A stretch of 54,370 nt of DNA, taken from positions 1 to 54,370 of the forward strand of contig PGZV01000017.1 in assembly GCA_002841495.1 (NCBI GenBank), read 5' to 3'. Below, one piece after another: positions 35,202 to 44,668 of this stretch (the stretch's first letter is position 1; every line of letters begins with the position of its first letter). This DNA is from Firmicutes bacterium HGW-Firmicutes-2. GTDB lineage: Bacteria > Bacillota > Clostridia > Lachnospirales > Vallitaleaceae. The translations under genes were made by a program, and so were the position numbers. The notes under the pieces are model-generated. The model did not search any database. It was not told the origin of the DNA and saw nothing but the letters and a program-made list of their open reading frames with translations.

Positions 35202-36017
35202 ATGATACATATAACTGATGACGAATTTAGACTCATCACCGAGTTTATAAAAGAACATAGTGGTATACATCTGAGAGATGAAAAAAAGACGATGCTTGTT
35301 GGACGACTGGGTAGTATTGTTAGAGATCATAATCTAAATAGTTTTATGGCTTATTATCAATTGCTTAAAAATGATAAAGAGGGTAAAGAATTAAGTCGAC
35401 TGATTGACAAAATCACAACGAACCATACTTATTTTATGCGTGAATCGGAACATTTTAATTATCTCACACAAGAAGTATTACCTTATATGAAGATGGCCAT
35501 AAAAAACAAAGATTTACGGGTATGGTGTGCAGCTGCTTCTTCAGGAGAAGAACCTTATACACTTGCTATCCTCCTTGCAGACTATTTCAAGAATGATGCG
35601 CTTTCATGGGATAAAAAATTATTAGCTACAGATTTATCCCTAAGTGTTCTTGAAGAAGCAAAGAATGGAATTTATACAAAAGAAAAATTAAGTGCTCTGC
35701 CTAAAATATGGGTGCTGAATTATTTTGATAAAATCAATGACCATCAGTTTCAAATTAAGGATAGCATAAAGAATGAAGTCATTTATCGTAGATTCAACCT
35801 TCTAGAGTCTCAGTTTCCATTTAAGAAAAGATTTCATATTATATTTTGCCGTAATGTTATGATTTACTTTGATCATAAGACAAAAGCAGAACTATTAGAC
35901 AAATTATATGAAGTCCTAGAACCTGGCGGTTACTTGTTTATCGGACATTCTGAATCCATAAGTAGAGAAACCACGAAATTCAGATACATTAAACCGGCAG
36001 TCTATAGAAAAGTATAA
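35202..36017 (+). CDS. cheR: chemotaxis protein methyltransferase CheR
   Basis: A 271-residue CheR: helical N-terminal domain (1-75) and SAM-dependent methyltransferase domain with NHTYFMRESEHF, VWCAAASSGEEPYTLAILL (SAM loop) and IIFCRNVMIYFD. It methylates glutamates of the receptor. The frame opens at a GTG at 35190; the ATG at 35202 gives the usual N-terminus (MIHITDDEF). The ribosome site is weak and follows the hairpin at 35159-35188. Confidence 0.93.
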   Translation: MIHITDDEFRLITEFIKEHSGIHLRDEKKTMLVGRLGSIVRDHNLNSFMAYYQLLKNDKEGKELSRLIDKITTNHTYFMRESEHFNYLTQEVLPYMKMAIKNKDLRVWCAAASSGEEPYTLAILLADYFKNDALSWDKKLLATDLSLSVLEEAKNGIYTKEKLSALPKIWVLNYFDKINDHQFQIKDSIKNEVIYRRFNLLESQFPFKKRFHIIFCRNVMIYFDHKTKAELLDKLYEVLEPGGYLFIGHSESISRETTKFRYIKPAVYRKV

Positions 36018-36030
36018 AGGGGGGGCATGG

Positions 36031-37041
36031 ATGGCAATTAAAGTATTGATTGTAGATGATAGTCGTGTGTTTAGAGAAATACTATCAAGAGGTGTCATGG
36101 TTGATCCTTCTATAACAGTTGTGGCAACGGCAACCGACCCGTTTGATGCAAGAGATAAGATCCTTGAGTTTGAACCGGACGTGGTTACATGTGATATAGA
36201 GATGCCTAAGATGAATGGTATTGATTTTATAAAGCGCTTGATGCCCCAGTACCCAGTTCCGGTTATTGTCGTAAGCGCTATTAGTAACAAAGTCTTTGAT
36301 GCCATGAATGCCGGAGCTGTAGAATTTGTGACTAAACCAAGTGTCCAGTCGCCGGATAGTGTACAAGATTTTATAGTTGAGTTAATCAGCAAGATCAAAG
36401 CAGCTTCAAAAGCTACTGTAATTTTTGATGAAAAGCCGATAAAGATAGAAAGTAATGAACATCAGGTTATTAAACAGTTTGATATTATTGGAATCGGTGC
36501 TTCAACCGGTGGTACAGAAGCCATCTTTAAGCTACTTAAACAATTGCCCGAGGGTATACCCGGCATCGTTATCGTTCAACACATACCACCGGTTTTTTCG
36601 TCAATGTTTGCGGAGCGGTTGAATCAACAAACCCACTTCAAAGTGAAAGAAGCAGTTACCAATGATATAGTTAAGAAGAACCATATATACGTGGCACCAG
36701 GGGATCAACATATTCAGGTTAAAAAAGTGGATGGTCTGTATGTTCTAAAGGTATTTGCCGGTGAAAAAGTCAGCGGACACTGCCCCTCGGTAGACGTATT
36801 ATTTTCATCCATGGCTGAAGAAGCCAGAGAAAGAGCCATGGGTGTTTTACTTACCGGTATGGGGTATGATGGTGCAAAAGGTATCACGGCTATGAAAAGA
36901 AAAGGTGCCATAACCATAGGTCAAGATGAAGCTTCAAGTGTGGTATATGGCATGCCGAAGGTAGCTTATGAGCTAAACGGCATAACGAAGCAGACTTCAT
37001 TAGACCTAATGGGTCATTATATGATGAAATACTTGAGGTAG
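36031..37041 (+). CDS. cheB: chemotaxis methylesterase/deamidase CheB
   Basis: A 336-residue CheB with an N-terminal receiver domain (Asp55 in CDIEMPKMNG) and a C-terminal methylesterase domain with the catalytic serine GIGASTGG, histidine in IVQHIPP and aspartate in GMGYDGAKG. It removes methyl groups from the receptor when phosphorylated by CheA. It starts 13 bases after cheR behind AAGGGGGG. Confidence 0.95.
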   Translation: MAIKVLIVDDSRVFREILSRGVMVDPSITVVATATDPFDARDKILEFEPDVVTCDIEMPKMNGIDFIKRLMPQYPVPVIVVSAISNKVFDAMNAGAVEFVTKPSVQSPDSVQDFIVELISKIKAASKATVIFDEKPIKIESNEHQVIKQFDIIGIGASTGGTEAIFKLLKQLPEGIPGIVIVQHIPPVFSSMFAERLNQQTHFKVKEAVTNDIVKKNHIYVAPGDQHIQVKKVDGLYVLKVFAGEKVSGHCPSVDVLFSSMAEEARERAMGVLLTGMGYDGAKGITAMKRKGAITIGQDEASSVVYGMPKVAYELNGITKQTSLDLMGHYMMKYLR

Positions 37042-37044
37042 TCT

Positions 37045-37521
37045 ATGTTGAATGTTGGAATTGGTGAATATATAATTTCAGATGATCCGAGTGAAGTTAT
37101 TGTAACCCATGCTCTAGGATCCTGTGTTGCATTGATTGTTCATTGCACCCACACAAAACATACAGCAATGGCTCATATCGTTTTACCGGAGAATTCAAGT
37201 ATTAAAAATCAGGCATTATACAAAATGAAACCGGGTTATTTTGCATCAGACATTGTGCCTATTATGGTCAATTATTTCCTAAATGAGTTAGGTTGTAAAA
37301 AAAGTCATTTAGATCTGTTTCTCGTTGGTGGTGCAGTATCTAGATTGAGTACAGATCAGTTCTTAGTCGGACAAAAGAATAAGGCCATGGTTTTGCATCT
37401 AGTTAGAAGTTATGGTTTGAAAATAGATGATTCAGAAACAGGCGAGCGTTTTAGCCGAACCGTTACAGTTAAGGTCTCAAATGGTCACATTCATGTCAAA
37501 AGGCAAAATATGATATTATAG
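37045..37521 (+). CDS. cheD: chemoreceptor glutamine deamidase CheD
   Basis: A 158-residue CheD with catalytic cysteine in ALGSCVAL and histidine in MAHIVLP. It deamidates receptor glutamines and in Bacillus interacts with CheC; neither cheC nor cheX is present here. It begins three bases after cheB. Confidence 0.93.
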   Translation: MLNVGIGEYIISDDPSEVIVTHALGSCVALIVHCTHTKHTAMAHIVLPENSSIKNQALYKMKPGYFASDIVPIMVNYFLNELGCKKSHLDLFLVGGAVSRLSTDQFLVGQKNKAMVLHLVRSYGLKIDDSETGERFSRTVTVKVSNGHIHVKRQNMIL

Positions 37522-37530
37522 GTGATAAAT

Positions 37531-39819
37531 ATGAAAAAAAATCTGGATTATTATAACATTCTAGAAGCCCTCGGCGACGGTGTCATTACGGTTAATAAGC
37601 ACAATGAGATTGAATATATTAATAAAAAAGCAATAGAGATTATTGGAAATCATCCAAGAGAGCTTGAAGATATTGCCCTGTTTTTTCCGGTTAAAACCGA
37701 TGATAAAGGTGAAATCATAAAAAACATCATTGAAGAAGTTAAAAAAACCGGTACGACAAGAGGGCTTGAAAGAGGCGCTCATATTATTGTGCCCGGAATA
37801 GGAAAAAAATATTTGTCAGCAAGCATAACACGTATACAGGTCCAGAATCAATATCAAGTGGTGCTGAATGTACGTGATGTCACGAACCTGATTAAACTGG
37901 AGAACGATCATATAGAACAGAAAAATAATCTGGAAATCATATATGACGCTTTACCTTTGGGTCTCGTTGTTGTGGACCAGAACAGAAAAGTGGTTAAGAT
38001 TAATAGGTACATCTCACATAATTTTGATGTGAAACATAGACAAGCTGGGGAAGCATTGTTAGGAAACCTGTTAAAATGTTCAAATGCCAAGGATAAGCTA
38101 TGTGGATTAAGTGAAGGGTGTGCGAATTGTCAAATGAGACAGAGTGTCCATGCTTTATATGAAGACAATCAAGACTTTATGACTAACAGGTTACAATTTA
38201 AGCACACTATTTATGATGAAAATATCTACCGAGATTATCAACTGGGATTTGTAAAAATCATGAGTCACGATGAAGTGCAGACCTTAATTATCATACAAGA
38301 TATAACAGAACAGGTGAACTATGAAAAAAGGATACAGAAAGCCAAAGATGATGCGATTGAGGCTAATCGTCTAAAAAGTGAGTTTTTATCCAATATGAGT
38401 CATGAAATACGGACACCTTTAAACGGTATTATAGGAATGGTGGATCTTACGAGACGCCATTTGACAGATCCGTCATTAATTGAGAATCTGGATATTGCTA
38501 AATCCTCCAGTATGAATCTACTGAATATTATTAATAGCATTTTGGATATTTCTAAGATTGAAGCAGGAAAATTGACGTTGTTTAAAAAACCCTTCTATAT
38601 AGATCGACTTTTTGAAGAAGTGTATAAAGAAAACCATTTTAAAGCACAAGCAAAAAATATCGAATTCAATCTGCAGATATGTCCTACTTCTATGGGAAGG
38701 GTTATTGGAGACAGAATAAGGCTGAAGCAAGTACTAACAAATCTCGTGGATAATGCCATCAAATTCACTGAAGTAGGCGAAGTCTTGATGCATTATTGTT
38801 TTTCCATGAATGGAAGTAACAAATTAGAACTACGTGTACATGTAAAAGATACTGGTATCGGTATTAGTGAAGATTTTATGAAGAATTTATTTGAAAGTTT
38901 CACTCAAGCGGATGGTTCCTATACGAGAAAAAAAGGTGGCACAGGTCTAGGCTTGACAATATCTAAGAAAATCATTAAGCTTTTTGGTGGTAATTTGACA
39001 GTTGAATCGGAAGAAGGTAGAGGATCAGATTTTTTCTTCAGTATACCCTTAGAAGTTGAAGTGGATTTAGGTCAAGAATCAGAAGCATATTATAGAAGTT
39101 TAGATACTTTGTATGAACCTTTATATAAAAATGAAACTTTTGAAAATAGAAATATAAAAGGCAGAATACTGGTGGTTGAAGATGATGTTATTAACCGTAG
39201 AATCATACAGGAGCAACTGGAACTTGATGGACATACTGTAGATGTGGCAGAAAATGGAAAGATAGGTGTTGACAAAGTAGAAAATAACCTTGTATATGAT
39301 GTAATTTTCATGGACATTCAAATGCCTATTATGAGTGGGATTGAAGCCATTGATATCATTCGAAAAAAAAATAAAGGCAGAAAACCAACTATTATTGCAT
39401 TGACAGCGCTTGCATTAAAGGAAGACAGAGACGTGATTATGAAACATAACTTTGATCTATATATAACAAAGCCTATTCAACTTCATAAGATATCGGAAAT
39501 CGTTCAGGCTTTACTAGCAGGCGATAAAAGAATTTATCATGACCCTAGGTACAATGAGGCATTAACTGTGCTGCATGATGATATTAAAAGGAATCAATTT
39601 ACTCCTGTAGAAAAAATCTTAGAGAACATAAGACATTTGCATAAGGACAAAGCTGTAGATGAGATAACGCTTCAAGCTCAGAACTTAGTGGAATATTTTG
39701 AGAAAAGTCAGCAAGAAGAATTAAGAATATTAGCATTCAAATTGGTGATGGCGGCACGAAAAGAGAAATGGGATACAATCTTTGATCTCGTGGAAAAAAT
39801 AGCTTTAGATTTGGCGTAA
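37531..39819 (+). CDS. hybrid histidine kinase with cysteine-rich sensor region
   Basis: A 762-residue soluble hybrid kinase with no membrane helix. Two PAS-type domains (about 5-120 and 130-270); the second carries four clustered cysteines (KCSNAKDKLCGLSEGCANCQ, residues about 189-208). HisKA (about 285-350, H-box SHEIRTPLNG), HATPase_c (about 395-510, DNAIKF, DTGIGIS, GTGLGL) and a REC domain (about 545-665, Asp in FMDIQMP) follow; a helical tail (670-762) may be an Hpt-like or docking module but lacks a clear HxxKG. The ATG at 37531 follows AGGTGAT. It ends the core of the operon. Confidence 0.88.
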   Translation: MKKNLDYYNILEALGDGVITVNKHNEIEYINKKAIEIIGNHPRELEDIALFFPVKTDDKGEIIKNIIEEVKKTGTTRGLERGAHIIVPGIGKKYLSASITRIQVQNQYQVVLNVRDVTNLIKLENDHIEQKNNLEIIYDALPLGLVVVDQNRKVVKINRYISHNFDVKHRQAGEALLGNLLKCSNAKDKLCGLSEGCANCQMRQSVHALYEDNQDFMTNRLQFKHTIYDENIYRDYQLGFVKIMSHDEVQTLIIIQDITEQVNYEKRIQKAKDDAIEANRLKSEFLSNMSHEIRTPLNGIIGMVDLTRRHLTDPSLIENLDIAKSSSMNLLNIINSILDISKIEAGKLTLFKKPFYIDRLFEEVYKENHFKAQAKNIEFNLQICPTSMGRVIGDRIRLKQVLTNLVDNAIKFTEVGEVLMHYCFSMNGSNKLELRVHVKDTGIGISEDFMKNLFESFTQADGSYTRKKGGTGLGLTISKKIIKLFGGNLTVESEEGRGSDFFFSIPLEVEVDLGQESEAYYRSLDTLYEPLYKNETFENRNIKGRILVVEDDVINRRIIQEQLELDGHTVDVAENGKIGVDKVENNLVYDVIFMDIQMPIMSGIEAIDIIRKKNKGRKPTIIALTALALKEDRDVIMKHNFDLYITKPIQLHKISEIVQALLAGDKRIYHDPRYNEALTVLHDDIKRNQFTPVEKILENIRHLHKDKAVDEITLQAQNLVEYFEKSQQEELRILAFKLVMAARKEKWDTIFDLVEKIALDLA

Positions 39820-39838
39820 ACTGTAGTAAAGTTATAAT
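39811..39838 (+). promoter_or_regulatory. possible internal promoter of the second receiver gene
   Basis: TTGGCG (39811-39816), 16 bases, TATAAT (39833-39838), followed by the small inverted repeat ATGGT...ACCAT (39840-39860). Transcription of the last response regulator may be partly separate from the operon. Confidence 0.35.
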
Positions 39839-39888
39839 ATGGTTTTGACCCTCTACCATAATATTGAATGACTGAGGAGTGACATAAA

Positions 39889-40278
39889 TTGAGAATACTA
39901 ATAGCAGAAGATGATGTGGTCAGCAGAAAACTGATGTGGAAGATCCTGTCCGACTATGGAGACTGTGATTTGGTCATTAACGGTCTTGAAGCGATTGATG
40001 CATTTCTATTGGCTATAAAAGACCATGAGCCTTATGATTTGATTTGTTTGGACATTATGATGCCTAAAGTAGATGGTGTTAAAGTTTTAAAAACCATTCG
40101 AGATATGGAAATCCAAAATCATATCGAAAATCCGGTCAAAATCATAATGACAACAGCGCTTGGTGAAACTGAAGTAGTAGATGATGCTTTTATCAAAGGG
40201 GCAAATGCTTATGCAACCAAACCATTGGACATAGAAAAACTGATTGAGGTCATCAAAAACCTAAAATTAATAAGTTGA
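39889..40278 (+). CDS. stand-alone response regulator receiver protein (paralogue)
   Basis: A 129-residue REC-only protein, with acid residues EDD at 7-9, phospho-acceptor Asp55 (CLDIMMPKVDG), threonines in MTTALG and lysine in ATKPLD. It shares its length, insertions and most of its core with the protein at 28317-28709, implying duplication. It starts with TTG at 39889. It is the likely output partner of the hybrid kinase just upstream. Confidence 0.85.
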   Translation: MRILIAEDDVVSRKLMWKILSDYGDCDLVINGLEAIDAFLLAIKDHEPYDLICLDIMMPKVDGVKVLKTIRDMEIQNHIENPVKIIMTTALGETEVVDDAFIKGANAYATKPLDIEKLIEVIKNLKLIS

Positions 40279-40342
40279 GTTAATCAATTAGATAAATTAA
40301 GTGAATGATTTATATGGACAAGCTTAGAAAAGGAGTCTACAG

Positions 40343-40810
40343 ATGAATGTAAATGTTGTTTATTATGAGTCGCCTATTGGTTTAATCATGATAGAGGCAA
40401 GAGACGAAACAATTGTAGAGGTGTCATTTGCAGAGGATGTAAAGGTATCTGAAAAAGAAACACCAGTACTTAGTCAAGCCAAAAAACAGTTGGATGAGTA
40501 TTTTGAAGGAAAAAGAAAAGATTTTGATTTACCGATAGAATTACAAGGCACAGACTTTGAAAAAAAGGTATATATAGCTCTTATACAGATTAAATATGGG
40601 AACCTTGCTTCTTACAAAGATATTGCCTGTAATATTGGGCATGATAAGGCATGTCGTGCAGTTGGCGGAACCAATCATAAAAATAAGTTGGCTATTATAG
40701 TGCCTTGTCACAGAATTATTGGCAGTAACGGTAAGATGACTGGGTATGCAGGCGGTTTATGGCGTAAAACATGGCTTATTGATCATGAACAGAAAAATAG
40801 TGTAAATTAA
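40343..40810 (+). CDS. ogt: methylated-DNA-protein cysteine methyltransferase
   Basis: A 155-residue alkyltransferase that removes methyl groups from O6-methylguanine in DNA by transfer to its own cysteine. The active site IVPCHRIIGSNGKMTGYAGG is intact, with the arginine-finger helix in GHDKACRAVGG. There is no N-terminal Ada domain. It starts after AAAGGAG and ends before a strong terminator. Confidence 0.95.
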   Translation: MNVNVVYYESPIGLIMIEARDETIVEVSFAEDVKVSEKETPVLSQAKKQLDEYFEGKRKDFDLPIELQGTDFEKKVYIALIQIKYGNLASYKDIACNIGHDKACRAVGGTNHKNKLAIIVPCHRIIGSNGKMTGYAGGLWRKTWLIDHEQKNSVN

Positions 40811-40824
40811 TATAAAATCAGACT

Positions 40825-40860
40825 AAAAAATACCCAAGCATTAGCAGTTGGGTATTTTTT
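40825..40860. terminator. Rho-independent terminator after ogt
   Basis: AAAAAATACCCAA (40825-40837) pairs with TTGGGTATTTTTT (40848-40860). Confidence 0.88.
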
Positions 40861-40922
40861 ATGTCAAAATTCGTCAAACTAGGACCTATGAACTTATAAA
40901 TATTTATGCTATAATTAATTAA

Positions 40923-40968
40923 ATCTATAGTGCTTTAGACGCATTTTTTAGTCTTAAGCACCATAGAT
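40923..40968 (+). promoter_or_regulatory. leader hairpin before the SLH gene
   Basis: ATCTATAGTGCTTTAGAC (40923-40940) pairs with GTCTTAAGCACCATAGAT (40951-40968) except at two positions, downstream of a TATAAT box (40910-40915). It probably forms the 5' leader of the SLH-VWA operon. I do not recognise a known riboswitch. Confidence 0.45.
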
Positions 40969-41001
40969 GGATAATCATTCATCCAGCTTGAGGAGGGTTA
41001 T

Positions 41002-42129
41002 ATGTTGAAGAAGATATTACAATCATTTATTGGAATAATGTTACTGTTCGTTATGACAACAACAGTTGCTTTTGGGAATGAAACGCTACCGAGTGACTGG
41101 GCTAAAGATGAAGTTGATGCGGCAATCACCCATGGACTGATACATGAGAGTCTAATGGAAGGCTATCGACAGCCAATCAAGCGTTATGAATATGTATTGT
41201 TGGCATTATCTATAGTTGAAAAAACAGGCATAGATATTACATTAGAATCTGAATATGCTTTTTCAGATATATTAGGCCATCCTTACGAGAAAGAAATATT
41301 AAAAGCCTATAGTTTTAAAATCATTGACGGATACGGTAACGGACTATTTAAACCGGATGCCTATATTACACGTCAAGAGGTTGCAAGTCTAGTGTATAAA
41401 CTCATAAATGCATTAGTTCTTGACGATGACGCTGTAATCCAACCAGGCACCCAATACGCTGATGGTATTCAGATCAGTAGCTGGGCGAAACAGGCAGTGG
41501 ATTATTGCTATCAGAAGAATATTATGAAAGGTGTCGGCAAGGACCATGCCGGACTGGACATTATAAGACCTCTAGGAACGACAACGCTTGAAGAAGCCAT
41601 CTTGCTTATGTATCGATTGGCTCATGAAAATCAAATTGTAAATGCACCATCCATAGGTCAGGTCACCATAGATGAAAACAACACAGATAGCACAGTCAAT
41701 AAAGTAGCCGGAGAGACCTTTGATCTTACTTATTTTTCAAGATATTTTTCTATTGAAGCTGCAACCATATTGTTAGAATTAGAAGACTCAAAAGATGTTC
41801 GAATAGTGGATGTGTCAGATCAATCTGCATTATTAAGTGTAGGAGAAAAGAATACGATATATTTGGTAAAAGACTCAAGGGGTACTATTCTGGAACTAAA
41901 CAGTCAAACAAGCATAGATGCATCACTTGAGACATTATATAAACAATTACTAAAAGCAGTTAATGGTAATGATTTCGTAGTTGAAAGAATTGAAGCCGGT
42001 ATTCAAGGACTTAGAAGCAGTGGAACAAGATTCGAAGAAAGTATTGGCGAAGCCTATCAAGTTATGGGGAATGTGGATGATACTGTAGATAAAGTCTATA
42101 TCGTTAAGTACCATGAAATGGCACGATGA
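41002..42129 (+). CDS. SLH-domain cell-surface protein
   Basis: A 375-residue exported protein: signal peptide (1-25, ending VAFG) followed by three S-layer homology repeats (about 30-75, 82-130, 150-205), seen as WAKDEVDAAITHGL, DGYGNGLFKPDAYITRQE and SWAKQAVDYCYQKNIMKG. SLH repeats attach to secondary cell-wall polymers. The C-terminal 160 residues are acidic and unassigned. A GGAGGG site precedes the ATG. It is followed by a secreted VWA protein 17 bases after its stop. Confidence 0.88.
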   Translation: MLKKILQSFIGIMLLFVMTTTVAFGNETLPSDWAKDEVDAAITHGLIHESLMEGYRQPIKRYEYVLLALSIVEKTGIDITLESEYAFSDILGHPYEKEILKAYSFKIIDGYGNGLFKPDAYITRQEVASLVYKLINALVLDDDAVIQPGTQYADGIQISSWAKQAVDYCYQKNIMKGVGKDHAGLDIIRPLGTTTLEEAILLMYRLAHENQIVNAPSIGQVTIDENNTDSTVNKVAGETFDLTYFSRYFSIEAATILLELEDSKDVRIVDVSDQSALLSVGEKNTIYLVKDSRGTILELNSQTSIDASLETLYKQLLKAVNGNDFVVERIEAGIQGLRSSGTRFEESIGEAYQVMGNVDDTVDKVYIVKYHEMAR

Positions 42130-42146
42130 TAAGAAGGAGGGCTATA

Positions 42147-44486
42147 ATGACAAAAGTAAATGTAAAATCCTGGATCAGCATGTTTTTGATAATGGTCATG
42201 GTTACAAGTATGGGTGTATCCTTACAGGCAGATACTGTTGACTATGAAGCACCAATTTTTATGAACAAAATGATTGTAGACAACAAGACACAAGTATTGG
42301 TAAATGACACTTTTCAAGTCAGCTATAGGTTTCAACCTCAGGACATTCCTGTAGGTATGTTGTTGCCGGAGAATTATAATACGCCTAAAGATATTGTCCT
42401 GATTATTGATACATCAGGAAGTATGGCCTGGGATGTTAACGGTAATACGATCAGTCAAACTGGATATTGGAGTGATTATGAAGTAATACCAGAATCACAG
42501 TTCATAAATAACAACGATGCATACAAGAGAGAGGCAAATATTAGGGTAGGAAGCAACGATGATTGGGATGTGCGCATATGGGAGTGGAGCAGTTGGAGCT
42601 ATTCTTATTATCAATATACCTATTATCAACGCGAATGGGTGAGTTCGGCTGCAACATCCAGAATGGAACTTGCTAAAAATTCAGCAAAAAACTTTCTAAA
42701 ACAACTAAAAGATTTACCAAACACCAATGTTGGCATTATTGAATATAATACAGATACTACAGTAAAGTACAGAAACAATAGTATCTTATTACCTATAGAC
42801 AACGCAACTAATTATAACTTCTTAGTTTCAGCAATAAACGGTCTAAGTGCAGGAGGCGGAACCAATATTGGTTTAGGTATGTATGAAGGCTACAAGGCAC
42901 TGAATACAAGTGTGAAATCAGAAAAGTATTTTATCTTTTTGACAGATGGTGTGCCAACTTACTATTCCTATTATGATCAAAATAACAATGGGAAAAAAGA
43001 TGCAAGTGAATCTTACTATAATTCTGAAAGTGGATCCAGATTAAAACGAGGCGGGACCGGTAGTAGTGATAATGACAGTTTAGCCCTTAATTATGGAAAA
43101 AACATAGCTAGACTTATAAAAGGTAGTAATCTAGATATTCAAAGCTATTTCATAGCTTTTGCAGACAATGATGCCGGAAATACTCTAAAAGCTATATCCG
43201 ATGAAGCAAATGGTATCTATAAAAAGGCCTTAACAGGAAATGCACTTGAAGATATCTATAATCAACTTGGAGAGCAAATCAGTAGTGACTTTTCACTTAA
43301 AAATGTCTACTTCGAAGAAACATTTAATGAGGCTTTTGAGATTGTGACTTATCCTTCATCCATGACAAAAGTAGGTCAGACAGTAAAAGGTGAGTTTGGT
43401 AGCATCAATTACAACCTTAATGCAGCAGGCACACATTTTGTAGCCAGTCCTATGGAGTTCACTATAACCCTTAAGGCGAAGTCGGCAGGTGCCTATATCA
43501 TAGGAGAAGGCGATCAATCCTTTATTCGCTATAGGGATCTAGATGGTGTAATAAAGATTAGAGGATTTGCGGACATTGAAATGATTGTAACAGAAACCCA
43601 AGCACCGATTATGAGTGTTAATTTGTCCAATACGAAGGCGAATTTATCCAATTACATTTTGACCATTCATATTAATGAAAATGCGAGACTACAAGTGTAT
43701 GATATTAATGATGTTAACTTATTCTCAGTTGCAGGCCTACAAGGTGAGAACAAAATTGATATGACTAAAGATCAACTTATTGGAAACTTTCTAAAGGTAA
43801 GAGCAACGGATGTATATGGCAATGTGACCAATGAAACAGTTCCAATTATCACGATAAAGTCTATTGAGAGTCAAGTACATTCAGAGCTAGTACTACAAAC
43901 TCAAGTCAACAGTACCGTTACCAAAATAAATCTAAATGAGGCAACAGTAACAACCAATAAGTTTACAGATGCACTTGGTCAATACAAACACAACCTGACT
44001 TTAAAAGAAGGCGGTAATTTGATTGAAGTTGGTGTGGAGAATGCCTTCGGGAATACAGGTAACTTATATTATGAAAAAAGTATTGAAGCAGATAAAGCAG
44101 TACCGATTATAAAATACGATCATATGAAAGGCTTTATATTAGATAATTCAGTTATGCCGGTCTATGTTGAAAGTGACGGAACCGGTTCTAGAATTGTCGA
44201 AACGCATTATATGAAGTTATCAGGTAGCAAAACCAATGCCACTGTATCGGATTTCAATCATTTGATTGGTACCAGTCAAGGTTTAATGGTAGGGATGACA
44301 GAGGCTGAGATTGATGCCATTGCTATTTTTGCACCCAACAAGAATGATGATGAATACCTGCATGAGAAATTTAATGTGACAGAAAACGGCTATTACGCTG
44401 TATATGCAAGAGATGAAGGTGGTAATGAAGCTGTAATTGTTATAAGAATTAACAATAGAATGAATGGGCTACCAAATCTACTGTAA
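42147..44486 (+). CDS. secreted von Willebrand factor A domain protein
   Basis: A 779-residue exported protein: signal peptide (1-29), a VWA domain (about 75-390) with MIDAS motif DTSGSMAWD, conserved GGTNIGLG and LTDGVP. The VWA domain is interrupted by a tyrosine/tryptophan-rich segment (WEWSSWSYSYYQYTYYQ, about residues 141-157) and a calcium-loop-like DQNNNGKKDASE (about 274-285). Beyond are several beta-rich domains (about 390-770). It likely binds ligands at the surface, perhaps with the SLH protein. The start follows AAGGAGGG. Confidence 0.88.
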   Translation: MTKVNVKSWISMFLIMVMVTSMGVSLQADTVDYEAPIFMNKMIVDNKTQVLVNDTFQVSYRFQPQDIPVGMLLPENYNTPKDIVLIIDTSGSMAWDVNGNTISQTGYWSDYEVIPESQFINNNDAYKREANIRVGSNDDWDVRIWEWSSWSYSYYQYTYYQREWVSSAATSRMELAKNSAKNFLKQLKDLPNTNVGIIEYNTDTTVKYRNNSILLPIDNATNYNFLVSAINGLSAGGGTNIGLGMYEGYKALNTSVKSEKYFIFLTDGVPTYYSYYDQNNNGKKDASESYYNSESGSRLKRGGTGSSDNDSLALNYGKNIARLIKGSNLDIQSYFIAFADNDAGNTLKAISDEANGIYKKALTGNALEDIYNQLGEQISSDFSLKNVYFEETFNEAFEIVTYPSSMTKVGQTVKGEFGSINYNLNAAGTHFVASPMEFTITLKAKSAGAYIIGEGDQSFIRYRDLDGVIKIRGFADIEMIVTETQAPIMSVNLSNTKANLSNYILTIHINENARLQVYDINDVNLFSVAGLQGENKIDMTKDQLIGNFLKVRATDVYGNVTNETVPIITIKSIESQVHSELVLQTQVNSTVTKINLNEATVTTNKFTDALGQYKHNLTLKEGGNLIEVGVENAFGNTGNLYYEKSIEADKAVPIIKYDHMKGFILDNSVMPVYVESDGTGSRIVETHYMKLSGSKTNATVSDFNHLIGTSQGLMVGMTEAEIDAIAIFAPNKNDDEYLHEKFNVTENGYYAVYARDEGGNEAVIVIRINNRMNGLPNLL

Positions 44487-44526
44487 ATCATAGCTAACTA
44501 AAGTGAAAATGTACCATAATATTATT

Positions 44527-44564
44527 AAAAGAGTAGCAAGGATGTGAAATCTTGCTACTCTTTT
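44527..44564. terminator. Rho-independent terminator after the VWA gene
   Basis: AAAAGAGTAGCAAG (44527-44540) pairs with CTTGCTACTCTTTT (44551-44564). Confidence 0.88.
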
Positions 44565-44668
44565 ATGATGATGATACATAACTTTTCCTTGATGTTTATT
44601 CATGATATAATAAAAAAAGAGATAAAATAATAAATATATTGAAATCTAAGTTAAAGGTGTGGCTATAT

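Noticed and set aside
39838-39865. Sequence resembling part of the palindromic repeat (ATGGTTTTGACCCTC...ACCAT)
   Set aside because: Only about 17 of 20 positions agree with one arm, and no second arm or inner stem is present; chance similarity is possible.
40811-41001. Possible c-di-GMP riboswitch before the SLH gene
   Set aside because: The hairpin at 40923-40968 lacks the GEMM consensus (no CGCAnnGCAAA or CAGGGCAAAC-type elements), so only an unspecified leader hairpin is reported.
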